Source: Mytilus californianus (Eukaryota > Mollusca > Bivalvia > Mytilida > Mytilidae). Taken from it: a stretch of DNA of 64,000 bases. Numbering within the stretch: position 1 is the stretch's first letter; each line of letters starts with the position of its first letter. Below, piece by piece: positions 37,046 through 48,604 of the stretch. The notes under the pieces were generated by a model. The model was not told the origin of the DNA, did no database searches, and saw only the letters and a program-made list of their open reading frames with translations. The stretch lies in the NCBI RefSeq assembly GCF_021869535.1, contig NW_026262734.1, positions 111,077,088-111,141,087 on the forward strand, read 5' to 3'. Both the position numbers and the translations under genes were made by a program.

Positions 37046-39290
37046 ACTATGTGTTCGGGGGGACCCGGATTCAAGGTTTGAATTACAGTTAATATCAATA
37101 CTGCATGTTGTACATGTTGATAAAGTGGAAAAAGGAGTCTAAACTTAATTATCTGAGGTAGTCATTGTATATTACATACTTCTATCGAAATCTACCTTTT
37201 GATCATTTTGCATGATGGTGATGTCAAAAATTCTATGTCTTCACTTTTAGCTGTATATGTCATATCAGTGACTTAAGAGTACAAACATACTGAGGGGATT
37301 TAAATTATATACACATATGCATCAGAAACGAGAGAAAATACGTTTTTTTTAAACGCAAGATAGAATTCAAAAACTAAAGGTGTAAACTTATATATGCATA
37401 AGAATTGAGAGAAAAGATGCTATATTTGTAAATGCCACTTTCGTTCGTTAATGCAGTTATCTCTGACATTCTAGCTATTCTACATTTAGTCGCGAAGAAA
37501 TTGAAATCCGATGAAAAAAACGAAAAGTAGTTGGCAATTTAATTAGAATGGTCTGTGTTGAGGAATTTTCCCTATCAGCATCGATCCGGGAATCGATTGA
37601 CTAAAGATCATTATGGAAATTCATTTACAATCACGATCTATCGTCTGCCAGTGCCGTGATTGACAGACGAACATTATATCGTTTCAAGAAATATTGATCA
37701 AAGACTAGTTATTGGCCATGTGCTATTTCCCAAATGAAACAAATTACAGAAAAATATCCCTCATCTAATAATATTTATTAAGTTGTAAGATCAATTAAAA
37801 AATCTCTGGTGGTAAATTGTTAATTCGTCGCTCCCTATCGGCTTTCGATCTCTATGTATATAAACAGTGACACAGTAAATAAGTTTTAATTTTAGATTAG
37901 ATATCCTAACATCGATAAGAAGAATAGAAAAACCTCATCAACAAAGAGAAAAATCAATTGTAGTAAGAACTGTCTCTTACAATCGATCAGAAACATCAAA
38001 AGGAGCCATTAGACAACACGAAGTCGACGCCTCAAGATGACATCGAACATTGTCAATTGTGCATTGCAACGTTTTGTTATTTGTCTTCGTGTGAACAATG
38101 TTTAATCTAAATAGGATATGCTTGGTGCAGAATGTATTCATTGTCGACTTACAATGTATGGTATGATGCCGAAATATGAGAAGGAATTGTATGAATTGAG
38201 TTGATTGTTTGTTAATTACAGGCGAGAGTGTTGATACATGCTTTATTTGAATGCATCTTGCCTGACAAAACAAAAAGCATTGTCAACAAAAAAAATTACA
38301 AACGAGAGGCAAATGGATCCAATTTCATTTCTATATAGCCTCTACTGAACCTAAGTGGATTATAATTTGGGATTTTTTTTGCTACAGGAAATATAACTTC
38401 ATTTACAAATCCAGAATAATTTAAGAATTTGAATAATCTACAATTGTTTTTGTTTACTAAAGTGGACCTACGGATTTTAAAACATACGATGGAACCATGG
38501 AAATGAAACGGAATATCTGTAATGTTTGCTTTAAATTACTTGCAATTACATATAAATATTGTCATTTTACACATCTCTAGCTATTATTTATCACCATAAC
38601 GCACACCTGTGACAATATAATTTGCCTTTGGATATCTACAAAAATGTGTTGTCGACATGATCAAGACTTAAAACTTTGCTTTATTTAGATGAGTTTCTAG
38701 GAATTATTGGTCAACAGTCGATTCATCAGTCAATATCATTTCTACGGAAGTTTTCGTGTGTTGGAGCAAACTCACTTGCAATTTAGATAATTATCACTCA
38801 TCCAAAAAATTGATTTAATACAACGGGGATGTAAACCTATATGGAAACTATTCGGAATCTATTTCAATTTTGAAATTAACATCAATTTAACAAAACAAAA
38901 ACATAAAACAACGAGTTCTATCGGGACTAATATACCAAAGATCAATAATTGAATACGCAAGAACATTTATAATTGAATTTTAGAAAACAGTTTATTACAG
39001 TAGAGATTTCTTTCAATGTTGCAATGGTCATTAATTTTCTAATCCGATGAAATAGACCTGCGTCGTGGCATTACAGTTTACAGAGAAGGTTTCAAATTTA
39101 TAGGTAAATGTCTATTAGTTGAGCGTTTTACACAGGATTCACAACATAAGACGGCTTCGCATCGAGTAATAGGATTCATTGTCATATTGAGGTGAGCTGA
39201 AAAGTATAAACTTTGACAATTAAGCCATATTTACAATAAGAAATATGCGTGCAACGAGAATAAAGTTAAAATACAGTTTTTTTTTCATTA
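37046..39290. other. non-repetitive upstream region of the RASL10 gene; no exon resolved
   Basis: Looks like unique sequence. A TATATAAA-like box occurs near 37,856. The 98-aa minus frame at 37,977-38,273 has no recognisable domain. A 5' UTR exon could lie here but cannot be shown. Confidence 0.3.
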
Positions 39291-39329
39291 GAGGACTCTC
39301 ATTAAGAGACAAGTGAAGCTAACAAGACT

Positions 39330-39500
39330 TGCTCTCAAAGTAATGTTTAATTATCATGATTCGCTTTCAAAGTATTGTTTACTTAATAGGATCCACTTCC
39401 AAAGATAAATTTGTTTTAACAGGATACATTTCCCGAGACCAATTTGTATGAACAGGATACACTTCCAGAGATAAACTTGTTGAACGGAATTCACTTATAA
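39330..39500 (+). repeat. ~38-bp degenerate tandem repeat just upstream of RASL10
   Basis: About five units of the form CAGGATACACTTCCAGAGAT+AAACTTGTTGAA (also GGATCCACTTCCAAAGAT and GATTCGCTTTCAAAGTATTG). The array ends within ~45 bp of the start codon. Confidence 0.75.
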
Positions 39501-39504
39501 ATAA
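39497..39504 (+). promoter_or_regulatory. TATA-box-like TATAAATA
   Basis: Located 41 bp before the RASL10 ATG. If it is functional, the 5' UTR would be very short; an upstream promoter with a 5' UTR intron is equally possible. Confidence 0.3.
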
Positions 39505-39544
39505 AGGCAAGACATATAATCTAAGAGTAGGTGAATAAACAAGG

Positions 39545-40171
39545 ATGACTTCCAACGGTTATACAGACCATCAAAAAGTGACTATTGTAATATTGGGTGC
39601 ACCCGGTGTAGGAAAGTCGTCGATAGTTAAACAATTTGTACACCATACGTTTACAGAGGATTATGAACCTTCAGATGATAAATCTTTTTATTTCCCTTCA
39701 GTAATTATCAACGAACACGTGTACGATTTAAAAATAGTGGACTGTCCTTATATTCCGTACTTTCCGTCTAATTCCTTGCAAGAATGGTCGGATTTTCGGG
39801 GTTTCAATCTTCGCATTGCTACAGCTTATGTCTTGGTCTATGATATTACTTCAGAGGAAAGCTTCAGTTATATGAAAGCTTTAAGAGAACAAATTCTGGA
39901 TAGCCGAGACATGCACGATGTTCCTTTATTCATTGTAGGAAACAAATATGACTTAGCAGACGACCGAGGAGTCTCGAGGCGGGATGTAATTAATATGGTG
40001 AAAAAGCATCGAAAATGTATACATGTTGAATGTTCGGCTAAGTATAACTGGCATATAATATTTTTGTTTAAAGAATTAATGAAAGCAATAGATCATATTG
40101 ATTATGGTCACAAACCGACAGCAGTGCGTGTTCAGGATGCTTTGCGTAGAAACAGGTGCTCGATAATGTGA
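39545..40171 (+). CDS. RASL10B: RASL10B-like small GTPase, intronless
   Basis: 208-aa Ras-family protein. P-loop GAPGVGKS at 18-25, effector region to about 52, G4 NKYD at 133-136, G5 ECSAKYNWH at 162-170, and the C-terminal CaaX box CSIM (205-208), which predicts prenylation and membrane attachment. The G3 motif is not DTAGQ but DCPYIPYFP (66-74), so the catalytic Gln is absent. This, with LQEW at 78-81, ECSAKYNWH and the ALRRNRC-aaX tail, matches the RASL10A/B branch, closer to 10B (human about 203 aa). The family is linked to neuroendocrine signalling and natriuretic-peptide secretion in vertebrates; the role here is inferred. The start is the first in-frame ATG. The whole CDS is in one exon. 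Confidence 0.93.
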   Translation: MTSNGYTDHQKVTIVILGAPGVGKSSIVKQFVHHTFTEDYEPSDDKSFYFPSVIINEHVYDLKIVDCPYIPYFPSNSLQEWSDFRGFNLRIATAYVLVYDITSEESFSYMKALREQILDSRDMHDVPLFIVGNKYDLADDRGVSRRDVINMVKKHRKCIHVECSAKYNWHIIFLFKELMKAIDHIDYGHKPTAVRVQDALRRNRCSIM

Positions 40172-40335
40172 GTATTCGCGTGTACACAGACTCTTTTGCA
40201 TATTTCATGTTCACCAAATGAGATTGGCTGTTCTGTGCTAGAATATAAGTGAACATTTTCGTTATGTGCATACAACTGCTACATGTAATCAAAGAAAAAC
40301 TAGACACAGGTAAAAGACGTTCATTGTTCTTCAAT

Positions 40336-40341
40336 AATAAA
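40336..40341 (+). terminator. poly(A) signal AATAAA for RASL10
   Basis: First AATAAA after the stop codon, 165 bp downstream. Confidence 0.5.
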
Positions 40342-40384
40342 ATAACGAAGTTATTTTTCATACTTATGTTTTTTTAAAACCTAA

Positions 40385-40705
40385 TCATATGGCAAGCCTT
40401 TTTATTATTTATTATGACAAGCTTTTTAATTACTATTTATTATGGCAAGCCTTTTTACTTTTTATTCTAACTTCAAGATATCTTATAAAGTTTATAAGAT
40501 ATCTTATAAAGTTTATAAAATATCTAATAAACTTTATAAGATATCTTATAAAATTTATATGATATATCTTATAAAATTTATATGATATATCTTATAAAAA
40601 CTAAATTATATAAGATATCTGATATAATTGTATGAGATATCTGATATATTATATGAGATATCGTGAAGTTAGAATAAACAGTAAAACGGCTTGCCATATA
40701 ATCAA
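40385..40705. mobile_element. MITE-like palindrome with AT-rich ATATCTTATAAA core
   Basis: Left arm TATGGCAAGCCTTTTTACTT then TTATTCTAACTTCA, right arm its inverse (TGAAGTTAGAATAAACAGTA then CGGCTTGCCATATA). Between them are 20-30-bp palindromic units (AAGATATCTTATAAAGTTTA). Two extra ATGGCAAGCC half-ends lie on the left. Confidence 0.85.
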
Positions 40706-40894
40706 CATATATTCTCGGTTTTGATCTATTTTAGATTGGGTTCTCCGACGGAAATCGGTTTATTAATTTGGGGCAGCACGGTCTGCTTGCGTCTCCAGCT
40801 GTTTCCGTACAATAAGAAAAGAGCCGTTCAACCAATATGCTTTTCAAACAAGAATGCAAGCGTTGTCGTGCTAAGTATACTCCCCACGCGTAAT

Positions 40895-41170
40895 TCAAGT
40901 ATCAGAAAACAGGATATATCCGGAAAGTGCACACATGTTACAACTCATCACTGTTGAGTTACTGACCAAATATTAAGTAATTCTGTTAGTTCGTATTGGA
41001 GAAACTATTGACGAAAAATTTTATGTTCATTTAACATATTGAAAATATTCAATATATCGACAAAACGAATGTATGCATGACATGTCCGAAAAGTGCCCAC
41101 ACGTTACAAATCATCACTGTCAAGCTGCTGACCAAATGTGAAATTATCCTGTTAAGTAGTTTCTGAGAAA
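40895..41170 (+). repeat. ~175-bp direct duplication
   Basis: GGAAAGTGCACACATGTTAC (40,921) and CGAAAAGTGCCCACACGTTA (41,089) begin two similar segments, both continuing with ATCACTGT...CTGACCAAAT. The 88-aa frame ending at 40,957 is not convincing. Confidence 0.6.
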
Positions 41171-41917
41171 AGTATTATGAAAATATTTGTTGGAAAAACG
41201 GATTAACGGACAAAGTGGTCACAATATAAAAAAAACACTCCCAGAGTGGGTGTACAAAATTTCAAAGTTCTTTATTGACGATTTTCACTTTTGCCGTTAG
41301 GAAGATATGGTCCTTCATTGATTACGATATGACACTTTATGTCGTTTCCATACAATTATTTGTGAAAATAAGAGGCGGAAGTTACCAAGGAGACAATCCA
41401 AACTCATAAGTCGAAGAGAAACGGACAACGGCATGGCAAAATAGACCGAACAACACGAACCCCACCATAAACCCGTGGAGATCACAGGTGCTACGGAAGG
41501 GTTAGCAGGTCCTGCTCCACATGTTACATCCGTCTTTGGTAGTGCTATAAATACATTGATAAGTTTTACCAAGTGATTAGACATCACGTAATAGAGGTGT
41601 TGAACCGTTTATACCCCCTCCCCAAATGGTTTGCATGTTTAATTTGTTAATTCTCATGACAAAGTAGGTTAATTTCGATATTGACGACTTTCACGTTTGT
41701 CGATCTAGAGTTGTGATCTTCGACTGCTTTGGACATGATCCTTGATGTTGATTTCGTGCGATAACTTTAAAATGATTGATCCAATCCTTTTCCAGATTTT
41801 AAATGTAGCTTCTCTTGACAAATTGGAGGTAAGCATTTTCGCTTTTGCAGTGCAGGCCCTTGATGTCCTTAACAATGATGCTAATAAATGTTAGAAAACA
41901 CGGTTAGTTGTTCTTTT

Positions 41918-42108
41918 CAGGGGCGGATTCAGGAGGGGACGTGGCGGGCGTGCGCCCCCCTCCTAAAATTTGCAAAGCATAGGTTGTCCTCAGCTTAATA
42001 AAAAATATTTCGATAATTTTACCTCCAAAAAATTTTAGCCTCGCTCCGCTCGGCGAACATTTTAGTTTGCGCCCCCTAACCTAAAATCCTTGATCCGCCT
42101 CTGCTTTT
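41918..42108. mobile_element. short hAT-like MITE
   Basis: Ends CAGGGGCGGATTCAGG and (inverted) CAGAGGCGGATCAAGG, with subterminal GCGCCCCC stretches on both sides. CAG(A/G)GGCGGA termini are typical of hAT-type non-autonomous elements. I did not find a clean 8-bp target duplication. Confidence 0.7.
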
Positions 42109-43344
42109 GGCAGCCTCTTGTTAAATACTGGTATGTTTTAAACGTAAAAACAACAAGTCCGTGACTCCTCTTACAAATCCTTCTACTCTGAGTTATTAGA
42201 CATACATCAAAACTTGTTAAAAGTAAAATAACAAAAATACCGAACTCCAAGAAAAATTCAAAATCTTTTGTAAGATTTCTTGTGTCATCAAGGAAACCAA
42301 AACAAAGTTGAAACCATATTAAGTTCATCAACACATTATGTGTTTCACAGAGACGTGATCATCTACTGGTAATTTTTCAGTCGAAGGAATATGAATGAAA
42401 GTATCAGAATTTGTAATATCATTCAAGTATCTCGATTTTGTATAAAATTTGTAACCTCATTGTTTTACGTATCTCAATTTTGTAGAAAGTTATTTTCAAA
42501 ATGTGTTTTATGAAGGTCAACCTTCAGATCATACTTTTTTTTGTCAAAGTTAAATTCAAAATTATTTCTATAAACTTTAAAAATCTTTATAAAAGCATGA
42601 AGAAAGAGAGTTGTTGGTGACTTAACTACACGCACTTTTTTAGACTAGAGAATAATATAGTGGTAAAATATAAGGAATAGAGAACAGTTTCGCGGGGGGG
42701 GGGTTATATATGGAAATATAGATTAGAGAAAAATCGCCTAAAAAATCAAAGAACACAGAAATGAAGATCGGACATCCAACCTTCATATCTCTACCTTGCG
42801 TTTCCAGTTTCACTAGAAGTGTTGTATTCGGTATTGGTTTCTAACGCGTTTTCAATTTCACCTTTTGTAGTATAATTATGTCTACTATGTATTTTTGTAA
42901 ATGTAAGATTTGGTATTATAGAGACAAAAATTGGGAAGGTAACACTAAAAGGATATTAAACATAAAAAATAAAGAAATGTGATCTGATTGGCGCAGAGAC
43001 ACTATCCACCTGAGACCGACGTGGATGTAAACAACCATACGGCGCATGTCTTTTTAGGACTTATTGTGTTTGGATTTTTTTTTTATGGTTTCTATATAAT
43101 CAACGTATACCCTACGTCTTTTTCATTCTTTGGTAAACTGATTAAATGAATTCAAATTATCAAAAAATATAACCTGTGCGATCTTCTTGTCTGACTTTAA
43201 GGTAGTATATAGGAGTCTTCCGCCATCTTGGATTGTAAAATATCAGTATACAAAATAGGTCTAAATTCTCAAAAAAGTCAGCAAATTTCGATGCAGGAAT
43301 TCTATTTACTAATAATGGAATTTTTATGTGATTTTATCCTATAA

Positions 43345-43655
43345 TAATTTAATTTTGGATGTAACGCGTTTTCTGATTGGCTGACGTTGTTTTGTTTATC
43401 AGCTCATAGACATAATTTTGTCATGTGATCGTGACGTCATCAACGTTTTTTCATGGTTTACTACGGTTTAAAATGGAATTTAGATTAAAATTATAAGAAA
43501 TGACTGTAATATTTTTTCTGTCTATTCGAAATAACATAAAAATGTGGTGCACACTTTAAAATAATCCGCTACGCGGGTTATTCAGTGTGTACCACATTTT
43601 TGATGTTATTTCTTCATAGACAGAAAAAATATTACAGTCATTCCTTAAATATATA
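43345..43655 (+). mobile_element. foldback MITE carrying a CRE palindrome, copy 1
   Basis: Contains ATGTAACGCGTTTTCTGATT, TGACGTCA at 43,432-43,439, and a long hairpin (43,495-43,655) with arms AATGACTGTAATATTTTTTC and its complement. The same unit occurs inverted at 61,944-62,255. Confidence 0.88.
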
Positions 43656-43689
43656 AACTACATTTTGGTAGCTAACTTACTTACTGCCC

Positions 43690-43848
43690 TGGACATCATT
43701 GGCGTGTAGGGCAGCAAAGAAGATCTTCCACTTTTGTCGGTCGTTGGCAGTTTACTGTAGAGCGCCTAATGTCTGTTGGTGTTGACTAGCTTCTGCATCT
43801 ACAGTTCGCCTCAATGTCATTCGAGGTCTTACATTTTGGTAAAGTATG
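43690..43848 (-). pseudogene. LINE C-terminal relic
   Basis: The minus frame reads RPRMTLRRTVDAEA, then after one stop TANDRQKWKIFFAALHAND. This resembles the conserved tail of RTE/endonuclease-type non-LTR retrotransposon polyproteins (RP...DR..WR.FV.AL). It contains an in-frame stop. Confidence 0.65.
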
Positions 43849-44274
43849 ATAACATTATATCATTTTTCATGTAAAATCCCATATACGAACTTAAAAAGGA
43901 AATTTATGCTTACGGTAACAAAAAGCTTAAAAAGCGAAGTTATTGTCTATCAAACAACAGTTTCCAGTAACTGTCATACGATCGATTGGACGTTAAAAAA
44001 AAGATTACATCCCCGATATCATATCTACTTCTTTAAAATCAATAAAGTGTAAGGGAAAAAATTCTAAAACAATCTTGTGGAAATCTATATTTCGAACACC
44101 AAGAATACCAACTTGAATTTCCAACAAAGACTCTTCGAGTCAAATAATAACAGATAATCCATGGAGCCTTACTTAGGTAATTGGATATGAATACCAGTGA
44201 AAAATTATATATTGGAGGCTTTTGGTCAAGCTTGCCATGAGGGCAATGCAAAATCAATATTTCAAAACCATTTG

Positions 44275-44410
44275 TTCAGGTCGTGGCCTTTTATAGCTTA
44301 CTATGCGGTATGGTTTTTGCTCATTGTTAAGGCCTTACGGTGACTTATGGTTGCTAACTATTACGTCATTTGGTCTCTGGTTGTGATTGGCAATCATACC
44401 ACATCTTCCT
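44275..44410 (+). repeat. family A tail fragment
   Basis: GGCCTTTTATAGCTTACTAT to GGCAATCATACCACATCTTC, matching the end of the complete copy at 59,200-59,570. Confidence 0.75.
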
Positions 44411-45116
44411 AATTTTACATGTGTACATAACATTGATTCAAGACTGAAAATAGCAGACATACTAATGACATTAAAAATAGAAGGGGAAATAATGATTTTC
44501 CATGGACGAGAATGGGTGAAAGGGATTATCATTCTCTTACATATACATGTGAACTCTTAAGCACTAACGAAGTGTGCAATCCCCCGAAGCAATTTCCATA
44601 GGAAAAGGGCAAAATGAGTACTGTTGTTTGTATAATAAAACTATAAATAAAAACAAGAAAATAGAATAGAATGATAGAAACGTTTTGAATATTGCAAACT
44701 TTATATAATGGTTCACATATGAAACAAACAAACAAACAAATGAAAAGGGGGCCAAGGTGTAGTTAAATAATATTAAATCTAATTTTATAGGAGACCTTAG
44801 TCTATTCTTTAAGAAACAATGACTGTTGAGATAAAAAAAAAAACACAAAGGGAATTATTGGAAAAAAAATACATTCATCTATAAAGAAAAGTAAGCATCT
44901 GACGTTTGAACGATCGTAATTTTAATATTTATTGATTAAAATGTTTTTATTATAATTCAAAAATGTACAATTTTTGAAAAAGCTGATTTACATAACATCA
45001 TGTGCTTTTTTTTAAATGAAGGAATTTGATACATTTTGTATTTATTAGTATTAAATTTTACCTGAAGCAGAAAAAAATCCATTTTTGAACAATTTTTCCT
45101 TTTTGTAAACACAAAA

Positions 45117-45148
45117 CCAAGGATTTGTATAGTACTATACAAATCCTT
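45117..45148. repeat. perfect 32-bp palindrome
   Basis: CAAGGATTTGTATAGT followed directly by its reverse complement, with no spacer. No neighbouring gene is recognised. Confidence 0.9.
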
Positions 45149-45337
45149 GACAAAACTATGATATATTATTATATGATATGAGTGCTATTTCATGACATCT
45201 GTTTAAATGACTACACTTTGATAAATATGATTTACATCCCTTTTATTAACCATGTTTACACTTAAAGTGAACTAATATTGATGTTTTATTATTACAATGG
45301 GAAAGAATGTCACTCGAAGGTGTGAATATGTTCTAAA

Positions 45338-45440
45338 TTGGCCAGACAATACTTGGTCATTTTTATGAATATTTAAAATCCTCGGCTACGCCTCGGGCTT
45401 CAAATATTCATAAAACACGACCAACTATTGTCTAACCTAT
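45338..45440. repeat. foldback element with GGCTACGCCTCGGG centre
   Basis: Arm CAGACAATACTTGGTCATTT+TTATGAATATTT pairs with AAATATTCATAAAACACGAC+CAACTATTGTCT. Confidence 0.8.
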
Positions 45441-46678
45441 AAATACGCCACACGCTAAAAAAATCTCCTGATTTTATTGATTATACAACAAATATAGCTG
45501 ACCATTACTAATTGAGAACTTGGTTACACGTTGATAACTGAACCATGAAAATAATGAGGACAGTTCAAGGCCAAATGAACCCTGTCAGTCAGACATGTAC
45601 ACCATTTCCGTTGAAAGATGTTGAAATCATTACGAAACTTAAGTTCCAACTCTTTCAGGTAAAGATGATTCTAGATGAATTTAATTAGTCTTTTTATTCT
45701 CCCTTTTGGTCATAAATAGGTAAACAACAGGACGTTTTTAAAATGCTTAAATGTTGTTATAGTTCTTGAAATATCAAGTAAACTTTTAGTTTGTAGAAGT
45801 GAAGCATGTTTATATTTAGATTTTAAGTAGTAAACAAAAGAAAGTTTTTTGTAATATTTATAGCAAGTAGAGTTTTAGTTATTAAAATACAAATAATATT
45901 TAAAATAATTTGTTTTCTCTGTGTCTGTTTCATAATCAACCAACCCATGTGCATGTTGAAAGTTATTTCTGAATAATTTTTTTTATCGTGTGTATTTAAG
46001 TATCACAAAAATTATATATTAGCTCTTGGAATGTTAATGAAATGTTAAAAGGAATAAGTGGTAACAGAGTTTGTAAACTGTATGATAATATTATTTGTCA
46101 AATCATGACTGCAGATATTTTTTTTTTCTTTCTTTCAAAAACACATATCCCCTCCAAAGAGATTGTAAACTGTTAACACCAGAGTTCTCAAAGTCTCATG
46201 ACATTACTCCTAAAGAAACTTAATCTATGCCTAGTAATTCTTAAAATTCAAACAAATGGAAATGCCATCCAAACTCTCCTGCTAACTGAATACCTTCAAA
46301 TGAAAACATGACAAGAGGCAACAATTACTTAATTAATGCTACTAAATGGCAAATTGAAGGTCAATTACGCATAAAATGGCAAACTGAAGGACGAGAACGC
46401 GTTTATACACAGAAGACAAATTATCAGCGTGGCAATATACCGGTACTGGTTTATATAAAAAAAAATCAATCCTAGTAAACCCTTATCCGTTTTAGAGGTA
46501 TTACTAAACCCAGCCAGAAAAAAGCAATTTTAAAGAAAGTGAGGCAGAACAGAGGAACTGTTGAGAAACAGATAAATTTCCAAAATCAAAATTGTTCTAT
46601 GTGTTTGCCAAATCCTTGGAGCATCCGGAGTCGGATGGTTTTTCCCCCAAGAGCCCCACCCTCTTGTGGGCATTAAGC

Positions 46679-46808
46679 GGTATAGGGTCCGTTCACTCCC
46701 AAAACACATTCGTCCCCTGGGTCCGTTCGCATCCTATTTTTATTCAAATACCGGTTGAATTATTAGATGTATATATCAAAAATATTTATATTTTCATGAA
46801 TAAAAACT
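46679..46808 (-). mobile_element. solo end of an E1-type foldback element
   Basis: GGTATAGGGTCCGTTCACTC then further CGTTCGCATCC-type units, followed by AATATTTATATTTTCATGAA. This parallels the right arm and adjoining interior of E1 (30,420-30,625) in inverted orientation. No partner end is visible. Confidence 0.7.
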
Positions 46809-47631
46809 AAGCGGCCCAGACCCCCTGCTCACCGATCCTGCGTGCAGTGTATACAAAACCTAGATACGCTACCTTAGAGGTGGTTTAGCTACTTTAAAAA
46901 AGAAATATTACAAGGTATAAAATTGATTGATAAATCCATGGATAATATAATGTGGTTCACACTAGACAAGGGATTTTTCAGTTTCAGTTGATAGAAATGT
47001 ATACTAGATGATACGTACTGACAGCGTTAGCAAGCAGTGAACTTGGACCCCAGGCTACGCCGTCTGTTATTATGATACGAAATGTAACACAAAGATCGAT
47101 ATATAAATGTTGCCGGTTTATTCACGCCTGGTTGATGTCAATTTACAGGCAGTCAGAAGAATACATTTTTTAAACAACATAAATGCAAGATGCCAATTGA
47201 CATAAAACAAAATTGGAAATAAACCATGTAGCAAGTACGGAAAATACGAATTATATTCTGAATTACCAGCTGATTACATAGTCGCATTGCCAACGGACCG
47301 AGTTGCAATTCTCAGATTGTCGAGTTGCACTGTTACAAATTAAGAATTGCAAATTTTGAATTTCAAAATTACAGAGTTGAAGAATTGCATCATTGAAATT
47401 GTGACACATTAAGCTTTTCATAGGTTTTCCATTATGAAATCCACAATGGGTCACAACAATAGAGTGGCTGTTTTGTTTGAATAACAAAAAAAAACTTCGT
47501 GCTTATACAAATGATAAAACTTTAGGAGTATTTTTTATTTGTCTTTTTTTTTTAATTTTTCGTTCAATCATTTTTCAATGAAAATTAGGTATTTTAATTA
47601 ATTTATTCATGATATGTAATAAAAAAGAAAA

Positions 47632-47836
47632 GTCAGATAACACCAACAATTATTTAAAAAAAAAAGATAATAATGCATTTAAAGGGTCCACAATTAAAGT
47701 CTGTCGTCAAGGGAATTTGGTAAAAAATAATATGGGGATGTAATTGAACCAAAATCCCTTGACGACAGACTTTAATTGTGGACCCTTTAAATGCATAATT
47801 ATCTTTTTTTTTAAATAATTGTTGGTGTTATCTGGG
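47632..47836. mobile_element. near-perfect palindromic MITE
   Basis: Arms of ~85 bp (CAGATAACACCAACAATTAT ... AAGTCTGTCGTCAAGGGA) around a ~40-base loop. No coding content. Confidence 0.88.
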
Positions 47837-48604
47837 GTAATTAGTCTTCAAACGCTAAGAGATTTCTATAGTCTGCCCTTCTACGAAATAATCAAATGGA
47901 TTTTTTAGGTTTTTTTCTAACTTTGGAAAATTCCCCCTGACAACTAATCATATACAAAAATGTTGAGTTGACAAAAGACCTTAATATAAATTAAATGATG
48001 CTTAATAGCTATAGTAGATACATTATTTGTCTTTCAAAACATATCTGTCATGTAAGGATCGGAATAATGCCATGTGAATAAACTTATCGGTTTTAAGAGC
48101 TAAATTGACAGCGCTTTATACTTAACAAATGGCTTCCATTAACATGATAGACAAAATTAGGTGGTGTAATGGGGATGTAATTTTGACGAGTTAGAATCCC
48201 CACTGGGCTTTATCACAAAAACCTACACTGACCAATTATGATTAACTATAAAATAGAGAAATGGTCAGATGAACCCTTCAGACAGAAATGTATCATACAA
48301 GTATTCTATACCCTAAATATAGTTGACATATGACATATATAGCCTGTGTAAAAAGAACCTTTTGAATGGGAATTTTATCTTGTAACACGTACTAAACCTT
48401 AAGTGGTATTCAAGGACACACAGGATGTGAATTTTTCATACGAACAAAAGAATATTTTTAATTGTGCCCATCCCTGAGATTTTCAAAAATTTGATTTATC
48501 AGATTTTAGAAAAAATCGGTTTAAAAATTTGATTGGTACCTTGTTTTTTTTTTTTGTCTTTTTGCTAATGTTTTATGTGCGCATGCTTGTGTGCTGATGG
48601 GTTA

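Noticed and set aside
37977-38273. 98-aa minus-strand frame upstream of RASL10
   Set aside because: No domain, no splice or promoter support, Cys/His spread without zinc-finger spacing.
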